Made by a program: the position numbers and the translations under genes. A stretch of DNA of 64,000 nucleotides, taken from contig PWRN01000057.1 of the NCBI GenBank assembly GCA_003556225.1, positions 1 through 64,000 of the forward strand, written 5' to 3'. The DNA comes from Syntrophomonadaceae bacterium (GTDB lineage Bacteria > Bacillota > Dethiobacteria > DTU022 > UBA8154). Below the pieces are notes generated by a model. The model was given only the letters and a program-made list of their open reading frames with translations, searched no databases and was not told where the DNA came from. Positions 1 through 9,425 of the stretch are shown here, piece after piece (the first letter of the stretch is position 1; each line of letters opens with the position of its first letter).

Positions 1-2544
1 GCGCATCACCTCGCTGCCCAACTCTTCTTCCCGGGCAGCATAGAGTTCACGAGCTGTTTCCAGGAGCCGTTCCTGGATTTCCTCCGAAGATAACTCTTTT
101 AAGGCATTCACGGATATCCGTCCCGGCGGGAGAAAGATCCGCTCCAGGAAACCCAGCAGTCCTTCCAGGTCCCAGTAATCTTCATCCAGGCTTTCATCAG
201 CAAACTGGGACACAGCCCCCGCGATCAGGTCTTCGATCATGCCCAGGATATTCTCCTGCAGATTCTCCCCCTGGAGAACCTGGCGGCGCTGCCGGTAAAT
301 GATTTCCCGCTGCTGGTTCAAAACATCGTCGTATTCCAGGATGTGTTTGCGGATTTCAAAGTTGCGGCTCTCCACTTTTTTCTGGGCGTTTTCGATGGTG
401 CGGCTGATCATGCCGTGCTCCACGGGCATATCCTCTTCCATGCCCAGTTTCTCCATGATGCCCCTGGCGCTGTCCGAGCCGAACAGTCGCATGAGATCAT
501 CTTCCATGGAAACGAAAAACTGGGAGGAACCTGGGTCTCCCTGGCGCCCCGAGCGTCCCCGGAGCTGGTTGTCGATCCGGCGGGACTCGTGGCGTTCCGT
601 ACCGATAATATGCAGTCCGCCCAAGGCCACAACCCGATCATGGCGTGCTTTCCAGCGTTCCCTGATTTCTTCCAGGCGCCTTTTCTTTTCCGCTTCGTGG
701 AGGTCCGGGTGGGAGCGCACCGCTTCCATCTCCGGCTCGGGGTTGCCGCCCAGCACGATATCGGTTCCCCGGCCCGCCATGTTGGTGGCGATGGTCACGG
801 CCCCTTCTTGTCCCGCCTGGGCCACGATCTCGGCTTCTTTCTCGTGGTGCTTGGCGTTCAACACGTGGTGAAGGATGCCCCGCTTGGAGAGCATGCGGCT
901 CAAGAGTTCGGACCGTTCGATGGAGATGGTGCCCACCAGCACCGGCTGGCCCGCTTCGTGTCGCTGCACGATCTCCTCGATCACGGCATGGAACTTGGCC
1001 CGCTCCGTCTGGTAGACCACGTCGGCAAGATCCTGGCGGATCATCTCCGCGTTGGTGGGAATCTCCACCACGTCCATGGAATATATTTTTTGGAATTCTT
1101 CTTCTTCCGTCAGGGCCGTTCCCGTCATCCCGGACAGTTTTTCATACATGCGGAAATAGTTCTGGAAGGTGATGGATGCAATGGTCTGGGTGCGACCCCT
1201 GACGGTCACGCCCTCCTTGGCCTCGATGGCCTGGTGCAGTCCCTCGCTGTAGCGGCGACCGTGCATAAGCCGGCCGGTAAATTCATCGACGATCGTGACT
1301 TCTCCGTCTTTCACCACGTAGTCCACATCCTTCTTGAAGAAGGAATACGCTTTTAACAGCGTGCGGATAATGGACTCGTGTTCTGCGCCTTGCTGTCGGA
1401 TTTCCAGCAGTTCACCCGTCGCCTCTGTCCCCTGGCCCTGCTCGTCCTCATCTTCATCATGGGCGTCGTCTTTTTCATGATCGTAGCTGTGAAACTTCTT
1501 TAAGACGGGTTCTTCTTCCACCAGAATGTCGTATCCCATGGAATGAATGTCCACGACACCGCTGGACTCATCGATGGTGAAATAAAGCTGTTCCTTGATG
1601 GCTTGTTTCTGGCTGTCCGAGAGGGCATGTTTTTCCCTTTCGACGGCCTTGCTCACCCCGGGCTCCTTGAACAGTTCCAGCAGCTTGCTGTTCTTGGGTG
1701 CCCCCAGCCGGGCCAGGTAGAGCAATTCGCCTACTCGCTCCATCTTCCCGGCCTTTTTGGCTGCCTCTGCCTCGTTTAGCAGGTCCTTCACCAGGCGTTC
1801 CTGTTTTTTCATAACAAATTCCACCGGTTTCAACCAGCGGGCAAAGATTCCCGTTTCCTTTTCCGGGGTCCCGCTGATAATCAGCGGGGTGCGCGCCTCG
1901 TCCACCAGGATGCTGTCTACCTCGTCCACGATGGCATAATGCAGGGGACGCTGGGCCAGGTTTTCCTTGTAGAGCACCATGTTATCCCGCAGGTAATCGA
2001 AGCCGAACTCGTTGTTGGTTCCATAGGTGATATCGGCATGGTAAGCCTCCCGACGTTCTTCGGGCTTTAAGCCCTGGACGATCAGGCCCAAGCTAAGCCC
2101 CAACATGCGGTAGACCGGTCCCATCCAGTCGCGGTCCCGCCGGGCCAGGTAATCGTTGACCGTAACAATATGCACGCCTTTACCCGATAAAGCGTTTAAA
2201 TAGGCCGGCATGGTAGCCGCCAGGGTTTTCCCTTCCCCGGTTTTCATTTCGGCAATGCGCCCCTGGTGCAGCACGACGCCACCCAGGACCTGGACATCGA
2301 AAGGCCGCATCCCCAGCTGGCGGCGCGCTGCTTCGCGCACCAGGGCGAAAGCTTCGGGCAAAAGGTCCATGAGGTCTTCCCCCTCCTGCAGCCGGGCTTG
2401 TAGCTGCCCGGTATACCCGGGGAATTCCTCATCCTTTAACTGCTCCATGCGCTCTTCGTAGGAGTTCACCTCTTCCACGTAGCGCCAGAGCTTTTTGAGT
2501 TCCCGGGAGCGTGTATACCCCAAAAATTTCGTCAAAATACCCAT
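1..2544 (-). CDS. secA: Preprotein translocase subunit SecA, C-terminus cut by window edge; long-insert form
   Basis: Reverse-strand translation [27 protein letters not shown]...[34 protein letters not shown]...[19 protein letters not shown]...[14 protein letters not shown]; open through position 1. Confidence 0.97.
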   Translation of the reverse strand, partial: MGILTKFLGYTRSRELKKLWRYVEEVNSYEERMEQLKDEEFPGYTGQLQARLQEGEDLMDLLPEAFALVREAARRQLGMRPFDVQVLGGVVLHQGRIAEMKTGEGKTLAATMPAYLNALSGKGVHIVTVNDYLARRDRDWMGPVYRMLGLSLGLIVQGLKPEERREAYHADITYGTNNEFGFDYLRDNMVLYKENLAQRPLHYAIVDEVDSILVDEARTPLIISGTPEKETGIFARWLKPVEFVMKKQERLVKDLLNEAEAAKKAGKMERVGELLYLARLGAPKNSKLLELFKEPGVSKAVEREKHALSDSQKQAIKEQLYFTIDESSGVVDIHSMGYDILVEEEPVLKKFHSYDHEKDDAHDEDEDEQGQGTEATGELLEIRQQGAEHESIIRTLLKAYSFFKKDVDYVVKDGEVTIVDEFTGRLMHGRRYSEGLHQAIEAKEGVTVRGRTQTIASITFQNYFRMYEKLSGMTGTALTEEEEFQKIYSMDVVEIPTNAEMIRQDLADVVYQTERAKFHAVIEEIVQRHEAGQPVLVGTISIERSELLSRMLSKRGILHHVLNAKHHEKEAEIVAQAGQEGAVTIATNMAGRGTDIVLGGNPEPEMEAVRSHPDLHEAEKKRRLEEIRERWKARHDRVVALGGLHIIGTERHESRRIDNQLRGRSGRQGDPGSSQFFVSMEDDLMRLFGSDSARGIMEKLGMEEDMPVEHGMISRTIENAQKKVESRNFEIRKHILEYDDVLNQQREIIYRQRRQVLQGENLQENILGMIEDLIAGAVSQFADESLDEDYWDLEGLLGFLERIFLPPGRISVNALKELSSEEIQERLLETARELYAAREEELGSEVMR

Positions 2545-2955
2545 CGATGAACCTCCTAAACTAGACCAAGGCAAGGAAGGACTGGAACTACTCGTTTTCC
2601 CTGCAGTAGCTTTCATCATTAAAGGCGGCATGGATCAGAAGCTCACATGCTGCCGCCCCGGTATTTCAGCCGCTAAAATCCGGGGCTTTGGAGTTATTCT
2701 ACTAAAAAGTGGACAAAAATTCAACCGCTTTCAAAGGCGCGGCCATTCCGGTGCAGCACCGCTGGACCCTCTTTCTAAGCCGAAGCATTTTGCAGGCCTG
2801 ATCTCCGGCCTCGCCGGGCTTCCCCCTGGCTGCCCGGCATTTCCTTGCGCCTGCCGTCCCATGATCCATGAAGAAAAGGAAGATTGGTGTTGAATCCTGA
2901 GGCTAAATACGTTAGTATAATAAAACAAACACAGTGAAGGGTAAGGTGATCCCAC

Positions 2956-3444
2956 GTGGAAAAAACCAAGTTAACCCTGAAAATAATTGTTTCCGTGGCT
3001 TTTGCAGCCGCCCTTCTCGTTACCGTGATCACCTTTTCACTTTCTGAAATCGTGATCTCTGAAGAGCTCACCCTTGTGACCCAGGCAACGGAGTATCCCC
3101 CCGAAACCGCGGTCTTTCTCTCCAACCTGGAACCCACTGTCATCCGCAATGTCTTCTGGCTTTCCCTGGCTGCCCTGGGTTTCTGCCTGATTTTCTTATA
3201 CTATCTTTATGGTAATTTTCAAATATTTTTTGCCCCATCCATGCTGGCCCTGCTGGCTTTTATCCTCATCCAGGTCACCCTGCAAATTATCCCCAACTAC
3301 CTGGCCTACGGCATGGACGGCCCCCTGGGGCCCCTGATGCAGGAAGGCCTGGACAAAGCACAGGCCGCCAACTTTACCATCCTGGCCCTGGGCCTGGTTC
3401 TCCTGGTTGTCTCCTTGCGTTTGAAACCGAAAAGCAAAAAATAG
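2956..3444 (+). CDS. Hypothetical membrane protein (several hydrophobic segments)
   Basis: 162-aa ORF with TM-like stretches; GGTAAGGTGATC upstream; no family recognised. Confidence 0.6.
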   Translation: MEKTKLTLKIIVSVAFAAALLVTVITFSLSEIVISEELTLVTQATEYPPETAVFLSNLEPTVIRNVFWLSLAALGFCLIFLYYLYGNFQIFFAPSMLALLAFILIQVTLQIIPNYLAYGMDGPLGPLMQEGLDKAQAANFTILALGLVLLVVSLRLKPKSKK

Positions 3445-3476
3445 GATGAATGACGCCGGGAAAGAAGAAGGAAGAC

Positions 3477-4721
3477 CTATGGCTCGGGTGAGCCCGCAGC
3501 TCGAAAAAAACGGGGCAAGTGTGTGATGTCGGGGAAAACAGCCCGGGCACCTTCTCTCTGGAAGAGCGACTGGTTGGACGGTCCGTCATGGCCCGTCAAA
3601 ACACCGATAAAGCCAACATCCATTTTTCGTGCGGCCAGCAAATCGGCCATGGAATCCCCGACGACCCAGCAGCGATCCCCGGGGGGGCGGGGAAATTTTG
3701 GAGACACCAGATCTTCTTTTTCGTAGGTGCCGGCCCAGTAGGCCTTGAGGAAAGTAAAAGGGTGAGGTTTGCCCAGGGAAACAGAAGATCCTGCTGCCGT
3801 GATCCCTCGAAGCTTGAGCTCTTTCTCCGCTTTCTCCACGTCGGTAAACGTAACCACCGAGTCTGCATCGAAGTAGTCCCAGAGCTTCATTTCCTGCAGG
3901 GGCCCGTGGAGCTCGTGGAAAGGCCGTCCCGTGGCAATACCCAGGGTCCACCCCTGGCGGCGCAGCTGCTCGAGTGTATCCTGGACGCGGTCTCGGGGAA
4001 GCACCGGCTTCTCCCGGTGAATAAGCCCTTCTTTACCAGGATGCAACGGCTCCTCTCCATAGAAGGACCTGTATTTTTGAGCACCGAAGTACCACTCCTG
4101 GAATACCCGCTGAATCCCTCGCCAGAGTCGGGAAGCGACCTGGAAGGTTCCCGCGGTTAAACCTGCATAAACGGCAGGAACCCGGCGGGCCAGCATATCC
4201 ATGAGGTCTAAACCGCGCGCTTCACCAACCCAGGAACCTAAAATTTCAGAAAATCGCGGCTCCCAGTGGAGCGCCTCCAGGGAACGATAAAGGAACCCGT
4301 ATTCCTTTAAATGGTCCAGGGCAAACGCCTCTCCAGGAACCTGCGGCAGGGCGTCCGGGGCCAAACCGATCCGGGAAAAGTCCCTGAACAGCTCCACCAA
4401 CTGGTAGGAAAAAACCAGGAATGCCAAATCCCAGTTTGAATTCAAGGCCCGGCGTTTAAAAAGGGAAATCACTTCATCTCCCTGAAAGACAACCTGCCGC
4501 ACCGTGGATATTTCCCCGGGATTTGGCCTCGCGGTAAAGGGAGGCACCCCCTGGGGAAGGGGTAGCCCCATGTAACCGGGTGCCCAAAGAAGCTCCCAGA
4601 CAACCAGGGCAGCGGCGTCCCAGTAACAGCTTTCCCCTGTGATCACGCCGTCCATGTCAAAAATAATCTTTCCCCTGGAGGATCTGTATCCGGGGCATCT
4701 GAATTCGCCCTTAGAGGTCAT
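3477..4721 (-). CDS. HAD-superfamily hydrolase
   Basis: FDMDGVITGE (motif I), SLGKPHPFTFLKA (motif III), WVVGDSMADLLAARKM (motif IV); ATG at 4721 overlaps the HisB-like stop. Confidence 0.85.
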   Translation of the reverse strand: MTSKGEFRCPGYRSSRGKIIFDMDGVITGESCYWDAAALVVWELLWAPGYMGLPLPQGVPPFTARPNPGEISTVRQVVFQGDEVISLFKRRALNSNWDLAFLVFSYQLVELFRDFSRIGLAPDALPQVPGEAFALDHLKEYGFLYRSLEALHWEPRFSEILGSWVGEARGLDLMDMLARRVPAVYAGLTAGTFQVASRLWRGIQRVFQEWYFGAQKYRSFYGEEPLHPGKEGLIHREKPVLPRDRVQDTLEQLRRQGWTLGIATGRPFHELHGPLQEMKLWDYFDADSVVTFTDVEKAEKELKLRGITAAGSSVSLGKPHPFTFLKAYWAGTYEKEDLVSPKFPRPPGDRCWVVGDSMADLLAARKMDVGFIGVLTGHDGPSNQSLFQREGARAVFPDITHLPRFFRAAGSPEP

Positions 4722-5343
4722 GGGTCTCGAGCTGGCTCTTAATGGGCCCGGCAACCCCGGAAGTGATGCCTTTTCTCCATTCCCTAATTTTCAGGGCCTG
4801 GAACAGGGCTTCCCCCAGTGCTCTAAACACCGCTTCCCAGATGTGGTGGCCGTTCTCACCCTTTAAGACATCCACGTGGAGCGTACAACGCCCCCCCTGG
4901 ACAAAGCCTTCCAGGAACGTTTTTAAATCCTCGGAGCTGGTATTTTCCGTCTGTGCGGGAATGGTCACCCCGGAAGCGGTAAAGTCCAGCAATGCGCGGT
5001 TCTCAAAGCTGATCACAACCCGGGCCAGGGCTTCATCGATAGTGGCCAGGGCAAACCCATACCCCTTCAACCCTTGAACGAGCCCGGCTGCGACATATTC
5101 CCGCAGTGCTTCTCCCACGGTGATGCCGACATCTTCGCAGATCACGTGGGTCAGGTAGTAGTCGGCCAGCTGGATGGAAACATCCAGGTTAAATTCTCCC
5201 CGGGCGGCGATATGCTCCAGCATGTGGTTCAAAAACGGTAAGGGGGTCTGCAGACCCTGCTTGGGATGGGTAGCCCGGGGGCCAAACTCCAGCACGACAT
5301 GGATATCCGACTCGGCGGTCTTACGGCTTGCAGTCACTCTCAT
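4711..5343 (-). CDS. HisB-like (imidazoleglycerol-phosphate dehydratase family), divergent active site
   Basis: RKTAESDI, FLNHMLEHIAARG, ICEDVGITVGEAL, IDEALARVV, GHHIWEAVFRALGEAL match the IGPD fold; HHxxED and terminal SxKG motifs altered. Confidence 0.85.
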   Translation of the reverse strand: MRVTASRKTAESDIHVVLEFGPRATHPKQGLQTPLPFLNHMLEHIAARGEFNLDVSIQLADYYLTHVICEDVGITVGEALREYVAAGLVQGLKGYGFALATIDEALARVVISFENRALLDFTASGVTIPAQTENTSSEDLKTFLEGFVQGGRCTLHVDVLKGENGHHIWEAVFRALGEALFQALKIREWRKGITSGVAGPIKSQLETHDL

Positions 5344-6715
5344 CTTTTTCGACACCAGCGGTGTCGTTGACACCTCCTCCAGGGCACGTATTGGTTTGAG
5401 ATGAATCCAGTCTGTTGGTTCGTTCAAGAACCGCCATGGCATGGGCGGGAAAGCCTTCCAGCTCAGCAAGATGCGCCGCTTTTTCCCGCACCCGGTTAAA
5501 CCCTTCCTCGGTAGCATAGCCGAAAGAAGAACGCTTGAGGAAATCATGCACGGATACGCCGGAAAAGACCCTGGCAAAAGACCCGGTAGGCAAGATGGCA
5601 TTGGGTCCCAGAAGATAGTTGCAGAGAGTGATCGGCGTATAATGACCCAGCAGGATCTCCCCGGCGTGCTCAATCCGGGGAAGGACAGCAAACGGTTCTG
5701 CCGTTAAAATTTCCATGTGTTCCGGGGCATATTCATTCACGAATTCGATCGACTCTTCCAGGCTTTGCGTTAAGACAATCCCCCCGTATCGTTCAAAAAC
5801 TGTCTCGGCAAAATCGCGGCGGGGCCGGGGAAGTTGCTGAAGGCGCCGGGCAACACGGGGTAGCACCTCTTCGACCAGGCTGCTGGCATGGGTTACCAGC
5901 AGGGAGGATGAATCCGGGCCGTGTTCGGCTTCGATGAGCAGGTCCAGGGCCACCAGGTCCGGGTCTGCATGTTCATCCGCCAGGATGATGCTCTCACTGG
6001 GACCGGCAGGCAGTCCCGTGTCCAGGACACCCTGGAGCAAGCGCTTGGCTGCGCTGACATAAGCATTGCCGGGACCCACCACTTTGTTCAGGCGGGGCAC
6101 GGTTTCCGTACCATAGGCCACGGCGGCCATGGCCTGCATCCCTCCAACCCGGTAAATTTCTTCGATCCCGGCCACCTTTGCTGCCGCCAGGGTGCCCATT
6201 TCCGCCTCTTCATCCTCTCCCGGAGGCGTGCAGACGACAATCCGGGAAACCCCGGCGATGACGGCCGGGATGCCGAGCATGAGCATGACCGAAGGGAAAC
6301 TGCCTTTACCGCGAGGGACATAAAGACAAACGTCGGAGATGGGGGTGACTTTCTCGCCGGCCATGATCCCCTTCTCCACGGTTTTCATCCACATCTCCCG
6401 GGGCAGCTGTTCCCGGTGGAACGTGCGGATATTTCCTGCTGCATACTCCAGGGCCTCGCGGGTTCGTTCATCTAACTGCCGGTAAGCCCTTTCCAGTTCC
6501 TCGGGAAAAACGCGCAAGCGGCTTTTCTCCAGGGAAATGCCGTCAAATTTTTGGGTATAAGAAAGAAGGGCTTCATCGCCCTCTTCTTTCACCTTGGAGA
6601 TAACCTCGGCTGCCAAGGCCGCATGGCTTAATACATCGACTTCCGCGCGGCGCATCAACGCTTGACGTTGCTGCAGATCCATCTCGGACAAGCGGTAAAC
6701 CTTCACCGGTACCAC
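5321..6715 (-). CDS. Histidinol dehydrogenase family protein (HisD-like), altered metal/substrate residues
   Basis: VVGPGNAYVSAAKRLL, AGPSESIILAD, NEYAPEHMEI, YTPITLCNYLLGPNAILPT. Confidence 0.9.
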   Translation of the reverse strand: MVPVKVYRLSEMDLQQRQALMRRAEVDVLSHAALAAEVISKVKEEGDEALLSYTQKFDGISLEKSRLRVFPEELERAYRQLDERTREALEYAAGNIRTFHREQLPREMWMKTVEKGIMAGEKVTPISDVCLYVPRGKGSFPSVMLMLGIPAVIAGVSRIVVCTPPGEDEEAEMGTLAAAKVAGIEEIYRVGGMQAMAAVAYGTETVPRLNKVVGPGNAYVSAAKRLLQGVLDTGLPAGPSESIILADEHADPDLVALDLLIEAEHGPDSSSLLVTHASSLVEEVLPRVARRLQQLPRPRRDFAETVFERYGGIVLTQSLEESIEFVNEYAPEHMEILTAEPFAVLPRIEHAGEILLGHYTPITLCNYLLGPNAILPTGSFARVFSGVSVHDFLKRSSFGYATEEGFNRVREKAAHLAELEGFPAHAMAVLERTNRLDSSQTNTCPGGGVNDTAGVEKDESDCKP

Positions 6716-6741
6716 CCCTCTCGGAGAATGGTAAAAGCACC

Positions 6742-7920
6742 TCAGTACGTGGGGCCAATTTCATCGACCAGGGCCCAGAGACCGCCCAGGACCAGGGAAT
6801 GTCCTCCCAGGATAATGGGGATACGCGCCTCCACGGCGGCATGGGTAAACTCTTTAAACGGGGTTTCACCCATTTCTTCCCAGCGGCCCAGGTCAGAAAG
6901 ATAGCGATCCTGGGGTGACAGCTTTAATTTCAAGTGGGCCATGAGCACCCGGGTATCCAAAAAAGCACAGTGGGCTACTTTCTCCATGGTTTCAACAAAT
7001 TTAACCGGTCCCACCTGTTCGAAAAAATAACCCATCATGGATACCACCTGCCCCTTTTCCTCTCGTTCCAGGGCTTTCATCCCTCGCTCTTCGGAGAAAA
7101 TGCGCAGGCGAACTTTCAGGTTATGATTGATGTGGGCGATGACGGGGGCTCCGACGCGACCCAGGAGCAGCACTTCTTCGTAGTCGCCACGTAAAACCGC
7201 TTTGGCTCTTTCCATGCGGGAGAGGTCCAGGCGCAGGCTCCGCAACCGCTGGGAGGTTCGTGGACCGACAAAGGGGCTTCCTGCCAGCACCAGCAGATCC
7301 GCCGGGGCATCCAGGTCAAACAGGAAGCCCGCCGTGTTGCGAAAAAGCCGGTGCTCGACCCCGGTGCCATCCCGGAGCGCAATGGCGAGGACATTGTCCA
7401 TACGGGGCGGCTCAATGCGGTGCAGCAGGCTCCCGGGAGTGAAGGCGACAATATCCGCCGACTGGGCATTGTTGGAGTAAACCATGGCGCGGCTGCCCAG
7501 CAGCAGGGAGCAAATCTCCTGCAGCTCCTGGACGGTCACAAAAGGGATGCTGGCACCGCCCATATAAAAAATGTGATCCAGTTTTTCGCGATCCACCAGG
7601 TCACGGAGTACCTGCCCAAAATGGAATTCCCTGTCAGGTTCTTCGCTTTTCCAAAGGTGGACCCCCATGGCCGCCGCTTCTTCCGCCAGCCAGGTATAGT
7701 TGGTCAGCAAATAGATTTTGCCGATGGCTTCTACCTGGTTCATTTTGCTGATATTGTCCAGTAATACGGCGTGGCGCACACTGGCCAGAACCTTCTCTAT
7801 TTCACTGGCCGGTTCTCCCCCTTCAAAGATTACGACACTAACCGTGTCCTTCACGCTCTGATCAGACCCCTTCTGCCCTAAATGCTGGAATGGTAAGCCC
7901 CTGCTGCTGTTCATATTCAT
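6742..7920 (-). CDS. Uncharacterised protein, possibly nucleotidyltransferase/GT-A-like
   Basis: 392-aa ORF directly upstream of the HisD-like gene on the same strand; IYLLTNYTWLAEEAAAMG and HIFYMGGASIPFVT loosely resemble NTP-transferase folds. Confidence 0.65.
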   Translation of the reverse strand: MNMNSSRGLPFQHLGQKGSDQSVKDTVSVVIFEGGEPASEIEKVLASVRHAVLLDNISKMNQVEAIGKIYLLTNYTWLAEEAAAMGVHLWKSEEPDREFHFGQVLRDLVDREKLDHIFYMGGASIPFVTVQELQEICSLLLGSRAMVYSNNAQSADIVAFTPGSLLHRIEPPRMDNVLAIALRDGTGVEHRLFRNTAGFLFDLDAPADLLVLAGSPFVGPRTSQRLRSLRLDLSRMERAKAVLRGDYEEVLLLGRVGAPVIAHINHNLKVRLRIFSEERGMKALEREEKGQVVSMMGYFFEQVGPVKFVETMEKVAHCAFLDTRVLMAHLKLKLSPQDRYLSDLGRWEEMGETPFKEFTHAAVEARIPIILGGHSLVLGGLWALVDEIGPTY

Positions 7921-7936
7921 AGTGAGTTTGCTGCCG

Positions 7937-8470
7937 TTACTCCGTTGGTTCTATGAGCCCGTAGTTCCCGTCTTTGCGCTTGTAAACAACATTTATCTCC
8001 TCGGTATCCGCATTGTTGAAGACGAAGAAGTTATGACCGAGCAGATCCATCTGCAAAATGGCTTCTTCCACCGGCATGGGCTTCATCACGAACCGTTTGG
8101 TCTTGACAATACCCGGTTCAAAATCCTCATCCGCCGGAGGCGCAGTAAACTGTTCGTTGAGCTCTTTCAGTCCTTTTTGCCTCAGTTTCCTGTTGATCTT
8201 TGTCTTATACTTGTGGGTCTGGCGCTCCAGCTTGTCCACAACGGAGTCTATAGAAGCATACATGTCCGGAGACATCTCTTCTCCTCTCAGTAACAGGCCA
8301 TCGATCGAGATGGTTACTTCTACGATGTGAGATTCCCTGGCCACACTCATGGTCACGTTGGCCTCAATATCCGAGTCGAAGTATTTTTCCAGCTTGGCCA
8401 ACCGTTTTTCCACGTAATCATGCAGGGCCGGTGAAATTTCCATATTCTTCCCCCGTGTCTTGATCTGCAT
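7937..8470 (-). CDS. hpf: Ribosome hibernation-promoting factor, long form
   Basis: MQIKTRGKNMEISPALHDYVEKRLAKLEKYF...; C-terminal VKTKRFVMKPMPVEEAILQMDLLGHNFFVFNNADTEEINVVYKRKDGNYGLIEP. Confidence 0.95.
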   Translation of the reverse strand: MQIKTRGKNMEISPALHDYVEKRLAKLEKYFDSDIEANVTMSVARESHIVEVTISIDGLLLRGEEMSPDMYASIDSVVDKLERQTHKYKTKINRKLRQKGLKELNEQFTAPPADEDFEPGIVKTKRFVMKPMPVEEAILQMDLLGHNFFVFNNADTEEINVVYKRKDGNYGLIEPTE

Positions 8471-8525
8471 AAAAATTCCCCTTTCAAGTGCTAGACTCAT
8501 CTTACAACAAGCAAGTTAAAAGTAT

Positions 8526-8552
8526 ATTCCCTAAAGGTAAACAAAATCCTTC
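8526..8552 (-). promoter_or_regulatory. Candidate sigma-H promoter of hpf
   Basis: Minus strand GAAGGATTT-N11-AGGGAAT fits RnAGGAwWW-N11/12-RnnGAAT. Confidence 0.5.
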
Positions 8553-8587
8553 CCTAAAGGTAAACGAAATCCTTCCCTAAAGGTAAA
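8527..8587. repeat. 23-bp tandem repeat, about 2.6 copies
   Basis: ttccctaaaggtaaac(a/g)aaatcc repeated at 23-nt period starting 8529, 8552, 8575 (ccctaaaggtaaa core). Confidence 0.95.
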
Positions 8588-8630
8588 TTAATTGCGTCTC
8601 GGGTTGTTTCCCGCCGTGCGGCCTTAACCC

Positions 8631-9425
8631 TCAGCCGACCTGGAAAAGCCGCCTTGCATTATCCAAACAAGCTTGACCGATTTTATCCGGTGTTGTGCCC
8701 CGTAGGGCAGCTATTTTTTCGGCAATGAGGGCCACGTAGGCCGGCTCATTGCGCTTGCCCCGGCGAGGAACAGGGGTTAAAAACGGGGCATCTGTTTCGA
8801 TCAACAGTCTATCCAGGGGCACATTGGAAGCCACCTGACCCAGCGCAGTGTTCTTCGGGTAGGTCACGGGACCCGCGATGGAAATATAGAGCCCCAGGCG
8901 CAAAGACCACTTGGCCAGGGCCAGGTCTCCAGAGAAGCAGTGCATGATCCCTCCTGGTGCGGGCAGGCCGTCGGTTTGCAGAATCTGCATCACTTCCTGG
9001 TGCGCATCCCGGTCGTGAATGATCACCGGAAGGTTCTTTTCCCGGGCCAGTTGCAGCTGCTGCCGGAAAACTTCGCGCTGGAGTTTGCGAGGCGAACGGT
9101 CCCGGTAAAAGTCCAGGCCCATTTCTCCCAAAGCAACAACCCTGGGGTGATCCGCCATCCGGGCCAGCTCTTCCAGGTACAGGGAGGGCGCCCGGGAGGC
9201 ATCGTGGGGGTGGATGCCGACGGCGGCAAAGACAAACGGATACGTCTCCGCCAGGGCGATGGATTTCCTGGAAGTGTCCAGGTCAAACCCCACGTTAAGG
9301 ATCAGCTGCACGCCGGCTCTCTTTGCGCGCTGGATCACCTCTTCCCGATCCCCGTTAAAGTTGGAAAAATCCAGGTGTGCGTGGCTGTCAACCAGCTTGT
9401 TTTTGTTGACGGTATGATTCTTCAT
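8631..9425 (-). CDS. tatD: TatD family hydrolase/DNase
   Basis: LVDSHAHLDF, AVGIHPHDA, ALGEMGLDFYRD, IIHDRDAHQ, GIMHCFSG, LIETDAPFLTPVP. Confidence 0.95.
   Translation of the reverse strand: MKNHTVNKNKLVDSHAHLDFSNFNGDREEVIQRAKRAGVQLILNVGFDLDTSRKSIALAETYPFVFAAVGIHPHDASRAPSLYLEELARMADHPRVVALGEMGLDFYRDRSPRKLQREVFRQQLQLAREKNLPVIIHDRDAHQEVMQILQTDGLPAPGGIMHCFSGDLALAKWSLRLGLYISIAGPVTYPKNTALGQVASNVPLDRLLIETDAPFLTPVPRRGKRNEPAYVALIAEKIAALRGTTPDKIGQACLDNARRLFQVG

Noticed and set aside
343-1356. 337-aa plus-strand ORF
   Set aside because: Lies entirely antisense to secA, which has clear family motifs; a composition-driven shadow ORF. The same applies to long plus-strand ORFs such as 38308-39273 (over atpA/atpH), 16905-17918 (over guaB) and 34703-35581 (over atpC/atpD).
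2545-2955. Possible missed gene between secA and the 2956 ORF
   Set aside because: Only ORFs overlapping the secA start or lacking a recognisable RBS or family; no RNA structure convincing by eye.
8527-8587. CRISPR array
   Set aside because: The 23-bp units abut directly with no unique spacers and there are no cas genes; it is a simple tandem repeat.
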